A stretch of 8,198 nt of DNA from Spirochaetales bacterium. Its GTDB lineage: Bacteria; Spirochaetota; Spirochaetia; JAGLYY01. Below, piece after piece: positions 1 to 5,809 of the stretch. Below the pieces are notes generated by a model. It worked only from the letters and a program-made list of their open reading frames with translations, searched no databases and was not told where the DNA came from. The position numbers and the translations under genes are program-made. The number at the start of each line of letters is the position of its first letter. Positions within the stretch are counted from its first letter, which is position 1. Where the stretch lies: the NCBI GenBank assembly GCA_023131935.1, contig JAGLYY010000021.1, forward strand, positions 1 through 8,198. Reading direction: 5' to 3'.

Positions 1-65
1 CAAATGAGCCATAATGAGAACTGCTGGGTACGCCAATAACTATATACATAACAGGACTACTTCTG

Positions 66-74
66 TGTTACAAT
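66..74 (+). promoter_or_regulatory. Candidate extended -10 promoter for the GNAT gene
   Basis: TGTTACAAT fits the extended -10 pattern TGnTATAAT with one mismatch. It ends 5 nt before the ATG at 80, so transcription would begin at or next to the start codon. No convincing -35 is seen 16-18 nt upstream, which extended -10 promoters can tolerate. The lack of an SD before 80 fits a leaderless message. It is a short motif and could be chance. Confidence 0.3.
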
Positions 75-79
75 CGTTT

Positions 80-1144
80 ATGTCTGGTTTCATACTAAGA
101 GCTGCGACGGAGTCGGATAATGAAGCGTTAATAGAGCTTGAGCGCTCATGCCCTCAGGGAACTTTCCTGGCTATATCATCCGAACGTAAGGATTATTTTT
201 TCCGATCACATCTGTACGGAAATCACCATACCATCATCGTTCTTTCAGACGACCAAGTAATAGCTGTCCTTGCGGCAACAATGAAGAGACTTCTCGTCAA
301 CAGCAGAGAAGCGAAAGGCGTGTTTCTTTACGACCTTCGTGTACATCCTAATTACAGGAAGAGCCTCGGAGGGGTCATAATGGTTAAAGCCTGGAACAAA
401 CTTGAAAAATGGGCGGAAGAGCAGGATGCGGATTTTATTTACGGTTATGTGAAAAGTGACAACCTGATAATGCGAGGATTCTTTGGCAGAAAGAAGTACT
501 CAATTGCCGGTAAGATGATCGTAGTCAGCAGACCGGTATTCAAGCATGCAAAGACAACTCACAATTTCAATGGAGTAAAGATCCCAACACCGGATACAAT
601 GTTTGATTTCCTTTCGGAACATGGGTCCAAACAACTCTTTCCATATAAATTTCGGGACAATTATATAAGCGATGAGATGGAAGAAAGCGGTCTCTTCTCA
701 TGTTTCAGGATAGAGCACAATGGGTCTTCAGCCTCTGCCGGGTTGTTACGGGTATCGGAAGTCCTGGCAACCCGGGTATCGAGAATTCCGTGGTATTACC
801 GCGTTGCAGGGGCAGTAACCCGGGCGCTGTCCGGGGTAGTACCGCTGCCGTCCATACCGGAAGCAGGTGGGGTTATTCGTTATTATCATACCTTCAACCA
901 CACAGCGATTGGTCCTGAAGGGATGAAGCTTTGGAAGGAGTTGATGCGGCACTTAAACAATCTTGCCCTGGAAGGTAATTGTCAGCTTCTGACCTCTGCT
1001 TTTGATGAAAATGATCGGTTCTTACCCATTTACCGAAAAGGCTCTATAAACACAATTAGATACGTAATTGGTTATAAGGCTCTCAAAGAGTGGCTGCCGG
1101 AAAATTTTACCCGTTTTTACCCGGATATCCGGGACATGGATTGA
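80..1144 (+). CDS. GNAT-family acyltransferase with unassigned C-terminal domain
   Basis: Likely cytosolic N-acyltransferase of the GNAT superfamily using an acyl-CoA donor; the substrate cannot be told. From the ATG at 80 the protein has 354 residues. It opens with FILRAATESDNEALIELE, the usual first strand and helix of a GNAT fold. A central VFLYDLRVHPNYRKSLGG stretch follows (about residues 81-98), matching the acetyl-CoA-binding motif A. The classical R-x-x-G-x-G/A is degenerate here, reading R-K-S-L-G-G. A further strand and helix (ADFIYGYVKSDNLIMRGFFGRKKY) complete the domain near residue 140. The remaining 200 or so residues are soluble, possibly a second GNAT-like half, but I recognise no motif. 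An in-frame ATG at 14 would add 22 residues outside the fold. I prefer 80 because the domain begins there and an extended -10 lies just ahead, but neither start has an SD. The gene converges with the permease with no gap between stop codons. Confidence 0.75.
   Translation: MSGFILRAATESDNEALIELERSCPQGTFLAISSERKDYFFRSHLYGNHHTIIVLSDDQVIAVLAATMKRLLVNSREAKGVFLYDLRVHPNYRKSLGGVIMVKAWNKLEKWAEEQDADFIYGYVKSDNLIMRGFFGRKKYSIAGKMIVVSRPVFKHAKTTHNFNGVKIPTPDTMFDFLSEHGSKQLFPYKFRDNYISDEMEESGLFSCFRIEHNGSSASAGLLRVSEVLATRVSRIPWYYRVAGAVTRALSGVVPLPSIPEAGGVIRYYHTFNHTAIGPEGMKLWKELMRHLNNLALEGNCQLLTSAFDENDRFLPIYRKGSINTIRYVIGYKALKEWLPENFTRFYPDIRDMD
1120..1133. repeat. 14-bp perfect palindrome at a convergent gene end
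   Basis: CCCGGATATCCGGG is a perfect palindrome inside the last codons of the acyltransferase gene and 12 nt beyond the permease stop. As RNA it can fold into a 5-bp GC stem with an ATAT loop on either strand. No T-run follows it in either direction, so it is not a standard intrinsic terminator. It could act as a 3'-end stabiliser or processing site for the permease transcript. Two copies of TTTTACCCG precede it directly (about 1106-1122). Confidence 0.5.
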
Positions 1145-2467
1145 TTACACCCTTCCTGCAAGTTTCAATCGGTACACAAGGGTATATACTACCCCGCAGA
1201 CCATCCAAAACAGAAAGAACAACAGGTATGCCCATCCGAAGTGCTGTGAGAACAGATCCACCAGGAGAATAAGGATAATGACAGTACTGAGCACAATTCC
1301 TGTTATCGGCGCAACCCAGTACCATATTCCTTTTAGTTTAAAGTAAGCATTGTCATACTTCTCAGGAGCCACCTTTCGAAATCTTAAGGCAGCGCCCATT
1401 ACCGGCAGGAAGATGAGTATTCCCCCAATGGATGCGAAAATGGCAAAAATTTCAATTCGTGAGCCGGAAAGAAACAGAGAACATGCGGAAATAGCAAAAA
1501 CCAGTGTAAGAAGCCAGTGGGGAGTGCCAAACCGACGGTTTACAGCAGCAATGCCTTTTGGGAAGAATCCGTCTTCAGCAATGATGATAAGAGATTTTGT
1601 CCCCCAGAGGTATGTAGCATTGAGGGTTGTCACTATCGCAATAAACCCGCCCCCAAGAATAAAAAAGTATAGCGGGAATCCTTCAAGAAACCTTGCTGCC
1701 AGAACAGAAAGTGAAGAATCGGACACATCCCTGTAAGAAATATTACCGCTCATTACAAGGGCAATAAATACATACAGAATAATAACAATAGGTAGCGATA
1801 TGAGGAATGATCGGGGGATGTTTTTACCAGGGTCAATTATCTCGTCCCCGAGTTCAACTGCAGAATTAGCCCCGAGCAAGGTGAACGTCAGGAGCGCTGT
1901 AGCAACGAGAAATCCACTAAGGTGGTTAGGAAACAGGGGTAGAAAATTCGATGTGTCTATTGTCACGGAGCCTATTCCAAGGAACACAAAAATCGCAGTC
2001 ATCATTACTGCTACAAGTACCGCCTGCACTCCCATGGCGAGCTTAACACCGAAGAGGTTTGTGACATAAAACACAACAAGGAGAATGAAGGCTGTAGGGA
2101 TGAGAGGAAGTGAAGGAAAGACAGCCTGAAGAAATCGGGCACCTGTATGAGCATAGAGGGGAAACATCCCGAGCAATGCACCAAGAATATATCCCCACAC
2201 CCCCAGGAAGGAAGCACTCCGGGAAAAATAACGTGATCCATACACATATGTCCCGCCGGTGGTCGGATGGGCGGACCCGAGCATAGCGAGTACGGCCAGG
2301 GAAATAACCACAGGCACAGATGCCGCAATAAAGGCAAGAAAAAGCGACGGGCCGGTATATACAAGAGCAAGACCGGCAAGAGCAAAGATACCGGCACCAA
2401 TGGACTGGCCGATTTCAATCCCCACAAGTGGAAGGAGACCAATTGATCTTTTCAGGTGTGTACGCAT
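1145..2467 (-). CDS. APC-family amino-acid permease
   Basis: Inner-membrane secondary transporter of the amino acid-polyamine-organocation superfamily, 440 residues, typical for the family. It probably takes up or exchanges an amino acid or amine by cation symport or antiport; the substrate is not predictable. Hydrophobicity gives about 12 membrane helices. TM1 carries the substrate-backbone-binding signature SIGAGIF (residues 22-28). After TM6 the loop GDEIIDPGKNIPRS (207-220) matches the conserved E...P...IPR motif of the family. TM3 contains GGTYVYGSRYF, which is also family-typical. The start at 2467 is the only ATG in frame before a stop at 2510-2512, and the GxGxG helix begins 20 residues later. 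There is no SD, but a promoter-like pair lies just ahead. It is monocistronic by position: it converges with the acyltransferase, and the region behind it holds no intact gene. Confidence 0.92.
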   Translation of the reverse strand: MRTHLKRSIGLLPLVGIEIGQSIGAGIFALAGLALVYTGPSLFLAFIAASVPVVISLAVLAMLGSAHPTTGGTYVYGSRYFSRSASFLGVWGYILGALLGMFPLYAHTGARFLQAVFPSLPLIPTAFILLVVFYVTNLFGVKLAMGVQAVLVAVMMTAIFVFLGIGSVTIDTSNFLPLFPNHLSGFLVATALLTFTLLGANSAVELGDEIIDPGKNIPRSFLISLPIVIILYVFIALVMSGNISYRDVSDSSLSVLAARFLEGFPLYFFILGGGFIAIVTTLNATYLWGTKSLIIIAEDGFFPKGIAAVNRRFGTPHWLLTLVFAISACSLFLSGSRIEIFAIFASIGGILIFLPVMGAALRFRKVAPEKYDNAYFKLKGIWYWVAPITGIVLSTVIILILLVDLFSQHFGWAYLLFFLFWMVCGVVYTLVYRLKLAGRV

Positions 2468-2473
2468 TCGAGA

Positions 2474-2502
2474 AGTGTATACTGGGGTAACATAGCTTGC
2501 AA
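2474..2502 (-). promoter_or_regulatory. Candidate permease promoter, leaderless spacing, with a palindromic -35
   Basis: Read on the minus strand, TTGCAA (2502-2497), a 17-nt spacer and TACACT (2479-2474) give a 4/6 plus 4/6 sigma70-type promoter. The alternative -10 TATACA (2481-2476) scores better but has a 15-nt spacer. With either, +1 falls within about 2 nt of the ATG at 2467. The -35 lies inside the 10-bp palindrome GCTTGCAAGC (2495-2504), which could be a small operator. This is inference from spacing and consensus only. Confidence 0.35.
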
Positions 2503-2504
2503 GC

Positions 2505-2611
2505 GCAATCTATTTAAATGATAGTAAAAGTTATCTCGGCGACAAACAGTCTATCCAGAAACAAAATGACGCTCTGAATATGGTCAAGCCGATACTTTCC
2601 ATATCGGTCAG
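2505..2611. other. Short intergenic stretch with one weak stem-loop
   Basis: No coding signal is seen between the permease promoter and the epimerase remnant. The one visible structure is CCGATA (2589-2594), a 7-nt loop and TATCGG (2602-2607), followed by a T-rich run near 2615-2623. On the plus strand this looks like a weak terminator, but no plus-strand gene ends here. It sits where homology to the remnant seems to begin, so it may mark a junction. Confidence 0.35.
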
Positions 2612-2929
2612 TATATTTTTATTAAAAAGGCAATTAAAATCATTCTGTCATATGATAATACATTTTTAACGTATGATATTGGTCATAATTATAAATCGGG
2701 AAAAAACGATGATAATTATTTAATAGAATATAAAAATAGAGTTAACCATTTTCATATACATGATTATGATAGGGAACAAGACCATCTATGCTTATTTGAC
2801 GGAATAATAAATATAAATAAATATCTTAATATGGCAGAGGCGAATAATAGTACTATGGTAATAGAAATAAAAGTTAAAGAATCTCTATGTAAATCAATAT
2901 TAAAACTAGAGGAATTAGATATAATATAA
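2612..2929 (+). pseudogene. 3' remnant of a sugar phosphate isomerase/epimerase (AP_endonuc_2 TIM barrel) gene
   Basis: An open frame runs from after the TGA at 2567-2569 to the TAA at 2927-2929 without an ATG, GTG or TTG start until a late internal ATG at 2831. From about 2612 it reads like the C-terminal third of the xylose-isomerase-like TIM-barrel family. It has a helix, then FLTYDIGHNYKSG, then a helix and NHFHIHDYDREQDHL, an FDGIINI segment, TMVIEIKVKESL and a final helix KSILKLEEL. In this family the D and H of DIGH, the H of HxHD, the D-x-H after it and the E of the VxEx strand bind metal. The D of D-x-H appears to be Q here. Only about 105 of the usual 260-280 residues remain, and the 5' part is absent from the window. 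GC is about 25% by my count, far below the flanking genes. That frame would rarely stay open by chance in such AT-rich DNA. It is probably a truncated acquired gene; a short expressed protein is less likely. Confidence 0.6.
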
Positions 2930-3197
2930 AATGCTATAGAACAATCGTTTGAACTTGACGGAGTCTTTTGGCATGCGTCTTGCGGTGGCAGAGCCACAAA
3001 CAGTTCATTTTCAAAAGAAAGAGTCCCAAAATTGGGACAGGGCCCTCCTATGAGAACTGCGGGTAAAAGCGGAAAAATCTTAAACAAAAAACGAAACGGA
3101 TATCCAAATAACCCACCGCTTTTCTGTGAATCAAGATCAAAAGAATTCCCTATATTACAGACAAACAGTGATAAGTTAGCGATAAATTTCAATTATT
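2930..3197. other. Inverted-repeat-rich non-coding segment
   Basis: No convincing gene is seen. Visible structure: GTGGC-AGA-GCCAC (2985-2997); GTCCCAA-AA-TTGGGAC (3023-3038), followed directly by GGGCCC (3040-3045); and AAAAGCGG (3065-3072) with its complement CCGCTTTT (3116-3123). In addition, GCGGTGG (2982-2988) is complementary to CCACCGC (3113-3119). These could fold alternatively into one element of about 140 nt. It may be a structured RNA, a decayed mobile-element end or a MITE-like repeat. Base composition is richer in GC than the adjoining remnant. Open frames on both strands here have no family resemblance and I treat them as spurious. Confidence 0.4.
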
Positions 3198-3226
3198 TTG
3201 CTATTTCCGGCCATATCTCTTACAAT
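3198..3226 (+). promoter_or_regulatory. Sigma70-type promoter for the binding-protein/kinase unit
   Basis: TTGCTA (3198-3203), a 17-nt spacer and TACAAT (3221-3226) match the -35 at 4/6 and the -10 at 5/6. Start of transcription is expected near 3233, leaving a leader of about 22 nt that contains the SD. It is the best promoter candidate in the window and sits exactly upstream of the first gene of the unit. Confidence 0.5.
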
Positions 3227-3241
3227 TATCATTAGGGGAAG

Positions 3242-3247
3242 AAGGGG
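3242..3247 (+). promoter_or_regulatory. Ribosome binding site deciding the lipoprotein start
   Basis: AAGGGG lies 7 nt before the ATG at 3255, within the purine-rich run GGGGAAGAAGGGG. It supports 3255 over an in-frame ATG at 3198, which falls inside the promoter and would put 19 residues before the signal peptide. Confidence 0.7.
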
Positions 3248-3254
3248 TACCAGT

Positions 3255-4190
3255 ATGAAAATGAATAGATTGTTTTTCATCATCTCAATATTGGTAATAG
3301 TACTCCTGGCTTCCTGTGGTAGGCAGCCTGAGGAGGAATCACCTGTAGAGCAGGAGGCGGAGTGTGAAGAGGTTCAAGCCGCTGAGTTCACCCCTGAGGA
3401 AATTGCCTGGATTAATGAAAAACGGAAAAGTGGAAAACTGATTATCGCGACTGTTGCTTCAGAAGATACATACATGGTTCATGAAGATGGTTCGATAAGT
3501 GGTTTTGATTATAAGTTGGCCCATAATCTTGCCCAAACGCTCGGGTTAACCCTTGAGGTTCGTGTACAGGAGGATGCTACCAGCTTCTTTGCAAAGGATG
3601 GTGTTTTTAACCTCGACGTAACAACTGACCCGGATATCAGTTACACTCCTGATCTACTGTATGAAGTTGATATATTCGCTGGTCCTTTTTCAATTGTCCC
3701 CTGGCGCGAGAAGTTGATGAGGTTTGTTCCAATGATGCCTGTAGGGCAGGTACTGGCCAGCAGAGAAGGGGAGGAGATTGAAGATATCACAGAACTGGAT
3801 GGGAAAAGACTTGCTGTCCTCTCCGGTTCATATCAGGAGACCTTAATTACCCGAATGATGGCAGAAAAGGGGTTCTCAGTAGTATTTGCATATATGCAAA
3901 GTACCGATGATCCTCTGGATTTTGTGAAATCGGGAAATGCGGATTACCTGATAGATGGTGCGGTTTATATGGCAAGAGGGATGAGAAATCTTGAAGGCCT
4001 GTCGGTATCACCGGTTAAAATCGATCTTGTTACCATAGGATGGGCAGTTCGCAAAGATAATAATCTTCTTAAATCAATACTGGAAAAGTTTATTGATAAG
4101 TCATTATTCGATGGAAGTTTCGGAAGGCTTTGGAAAGAGAATAGTGGTGTCGATTTTGATTACTACTTGAAACTGGTGACGGACCAATAA
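3255..4190 (+). CDS. Lipoprotein solute-binding protein, SBP_bac_3 family
   Basis: Membrane-anchored extracytoplasmic binding protein, 311 residues. The N-terminus is a lipoprotein signal peptide: charged MKMNR, hydrophobic core 6-18 and lipobox LASC with the lipidated Cys at 21. An acidic tether with a second Cys (37) follows, up to about residue 45. The rest resembles family-3 (amino-acid type) binding proteins. KLIIATV (61-67) is the first strand, GSISGFDYKLAHNLAQTLG (79-97) the lobe-1 helix, and PWREKLMRFVPMM (149-161) corresponds to the usual 'T.eR...v.Fs.P' segment. LDGKRLAVLSGS (181-192), SGNADYLIDG (226-235) and GWAVRKDN (262-269) complete the fold. No ABC permease or ATPase is adjacent. 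The next gene is a membrane histidine kinase 8 nt downstream, so the protein probably serves sensing rather than uptake. The ligand is unknown. An origin from the related MltF-type binding domain is possible, but no lytic domain is present. Confidence 0.88.
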   Translation: MKMNRLFFIISILVIVLLASCGRQPEEESPVEQEAECEEVQAAEFTPEEIAWINEKRKSGKLIIATVASEDTYMVHEDGSISGFDYKLAHNLAQTLGLTLEVRVQEDATSFFAKDGVFNLDVTTDPDISYTPDLLYEVDIFAGPFSIVPWREKLMRFVPMMPVGQVLASREGEEIEDITELDGKRLAVLSGSYQETLITRMMAEKGFSVVFAYMQSTDDPLDFVKSGNADYLIDGAVYMARGMRNLEGLSVSPVKIDLVTIGWAVRKDNNLLKSILEKFIDKSLFDGSFGRLWKENSGVDFDYYLKLVTDQ

Positions 4191-4198
4191 CCAATATT

Positions 4199-5767
4199 AT
4201 GCGGTTTCGGGCAAAGCTACAGCTATTTATTCTTCCCTTTATTATTATTCCCGTGTTATTAGCCGGACATATATATTCAAGTATTGGCCGTGAAAGGCTA
4301 TGGGAACTTAAGGATGAGGTCCTTCAGCTCAGGCTGGATTCTCTTTACCGATATGCTCTTCAAGAATATTCTACTCTTGAAGAGCTTGGACTTACCAATA
4401 CCGTTTTTTTTATTGAGAAAGCCTGGAAGTCTGTAGAACGTTTCGCGGATCAGTTACGGGTCTTAGGTGATCCGCTTTTTATTTTAAATGAAGAACAAAG
4501 GCATCTCCTCTTTAGTCCCGAGTCACAAGATGATTTGTTGAGAGATGAAATGGGTTTACTGAAAACCACCTCGAGTTTTTTCCCGAACAAGGAAAATGTT
4601 TATCTGCTCTACTATAAAAGATTCGTCAAATGGAACATGATACTTATCTCAGCCACCGAGGAGAAATCCATCTACAAGCCTATTGATGACGCTACAAACC
4701 TGTTTCTTCTCTTCTCTCTTGGAAATCTTCTTTTCTTTATCATTGTTGCTTTCTTTTTATCGAAACGGATAACAGCACCGCTTATTAAATTAACCTCTCT
4801 GACTAAAGAGATGGCTAACAATAACCTGTCTGTACGCGCGGATATCAAGAGCCGGGATGAGATTGGTATGCTTGCGGAAAATTTTAATACCATGGTGCGG
4901 CAGTTGGAAGCGTCAACGAAGAATCTGGAAGAAAAGGTTGAAGAACGAACAATAGAACTTTCTCAGTCGTTTCAGGAACTAAAAATGACCCAGAAACAGC
5001 TTGTGGAAGCTGAAAAAATGGCTGCTCTGGGATCATTGGTCGCCGGGATTTCTCATGAAATTAACACACCAATTGGTATCGGAATTACGGCAGTGTCACA
5101 TTTGGAGGGACTGGCAAGAAGTACCCATGAACAGAATGTAAAGGGTTTGTTGGAAACGGAGAAGCTTAACCGGATGTTGGAAAAGACTGTTGAAATGTCG
5201 GAGCTTGCCCTGCGAAATCTGCAGCGGGCAGGGGAGCTCGTAGCAAATTTTAAACAGGTTGCCGTTGATCAGCACATTGAGGAAAAATGTAAAATGAATC
5301 TGTCAGAGCATCTGCATAGTGCATTATTGACCCTGAAACCTAAGCTGAAACGTTCAAAAGTGACAGTATCGATTGATGGGCCTTCAGGTCTTGTAATGGT
5401 CAGTTATCCTGGCGCGATATGGCAAGTTGTAACAAACCTGGTTCTGAACGGAATTCTCCACGCCTTTGAACCCGATGAAGAGGGTTCTATAAAAATCATC
5501 TTTAGAAAAGTGGGCAAGCAGGTCGAATTATCCATTTCTGACAACGGGAAAGGTATCGAAGAAGCGGAATTATCAAAGATCTTCGATCCATTTTACACTA
5601 CCAGACGACATCAGGGTGGTACCGGTTTGGGATTACACATAGTGTATAATATTGTCACTCAGCTGTTAAAGGGTAATATCGTCAGTTCGAGTATCCCGGG
5701 GGAGGGGACAACATTTAATATTACTCTTCCCTTTGAGGATAAAATTATCCCGCGCCATAAGCGATAA
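4199..5767 (+). CDS. Membrane sensor histidine kinase with HAMP domain
   Basis: Sensor kinase of a two-component or related pathway, 522 residues, in the cytoplasmic membrane. TM1 covers residues 8-24, an extracytoplasmic sensor about 30-162 matches no domain I recognise, and TM2 covers about 167-187. A HAMP linker (188-240, with ITAPLIKLT and DEIGMLAENFNTM) and a coiled coil (240-275) follow. The phosphoacceptor helix reads LGSLVAGISHEINTPIGI with His286. FKQVAVDQ (351-358) is characteristic of one kinase subfamily. The ATP-binding domain has an N box with N413 and N417, a G1 box DNGKGI (448-453), an F box FDPFYTT (462-468) and a G2 box GGTGLGLHIV (473-482). All catalytic boxes are intact. 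It follows the binding-protein gene by 8 nt with no clear SD, suggesting translational coupling, so the lipoprotein probably presents ligand to this kinase. No response regulator is in the window, so the output partner is unknown. Confidence 0.92.
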   Translation: MRFRAKLQLFILPFIIIPVLLAGHIYSSIGRERLWELKDEVLQLRLDSLYRYALQEYSTLEELGLTNTVFFIEKAWKSVERFADQLRVLGDPLFILNEEQRHLLFSPESQDDLLRDEMGLLKTTSSFFPNKENVYLLYYKRFVKWNMILISATEEKSIYKPIDDATNLFLLFSLGNLLFFIIVAFFLSKRITAPLIKLTSLTKEMANNNLSVRADIKSRDEIGMLAENFNTMVRQLEASTKNLEEKVEERTIELSQSFQELKMTQKQLVEAEKMAALGSLVAGISHEINTPIGIGITAVSHLEGLARSTHEQNVKGLLETEKLNRMLEKTVEMSELALRNLQRAGELVANFKQVAVDQHIEEKCKMNLSEHLHSALLTLKPKLKRSKVTVSIDGPSGLVMVSYPGAIWQVVTNLVLNGILHAFEPDEEGSIKIIFRKVGKQVELSISDNGKGIEEAELSKIFDPFYTTRRHQGGTGLGLHIVYNIVTQLLKGNIVSSSIPGEGTTFNITLPFEDKIIPRHKR

Positions 5768-5794
5768 GTAGTAGCGATAATAAGTATATTATCG
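5737..5794 (+). promoter_or_regulatory. Small palindromes before pdp, possible operator or promoter region
   Basis: The 42-nt gap before pdp contains CGATAATAAGTATATTATCG (5775-5794), a 7-bp inverted repeat with a 6-nt centre that ends just ahead of the SD. A second, GGATAA-AA-TTATCC (5737-5750), lies in the last kinase codons. GCGATAA also occurs twice directly (5761-5767, 5774-5780). A weak promoter, TTGAGG (5733-5738) with 17 nt to CATAAG (5756-5761), overlaps them. They could be a repressor site for separate control of pdp or an AT-rich mRNA hairpin that modulates translation. Not a terminator: no T-run follows. Confidence 0.35.
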
Positions 5795-5796
5795 GC

Positions 5797-5802
5797 AAGG
5801 AG
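5797..5802 (+). promoter_or_regulatory. Strong Shine-Dalgarno sequence of pdp
   Basis: AAGGAG lies 7 nt before the ATG at 5810 and fixes that start. It contrasts with the absence of an SD at the kinase, permease and acyltransferase starts. Confidence 0.75.
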
Positions 5803-5809
5803 AATCAGG

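Noticed and set aside
745..835. Direct repeats CGGGTATCG and AACCCGGG within the acyltransferase gene
   Set aside because: They lie in coding sequence in a locally GC-rich stretch and are short enough to arise by chance.
2589..2623. Stem-loop plus T-rich run as a rho-independent terminator
   Set aside because: The stem is only 6 bp with a 7-nt loop, and no plus-strand gene ends upstream of it. It is kept only as a weak structure.
2764..3192. Open frame of 142 codons on the minus strand
   Set aside because: It is antisense to the epimerase remnant and runs through the inverted-repeat segment. Its serine/phenylalanine/isoleucine-rich product is what AT-rich DNA gives in reverse, and it matches no family.
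3032..3235. Open frame of 67 codons on the plus strand (TTG start)
   Set aside because: It starts inside an inverted repeat, has no SD, overlaps the promoter at 3198-3226 and encodes a lysine/asparagine-rich peptide with no recognisable domain.
3198..3254. Earlier in-frame ATG for the lipoprotein
   Set aside because: It would put 19 residues before a clear lipoprotein signal peptide, lies within the promoter and has no SD, whereas ATG 3255 has AAGGGG 7 nt upstream.
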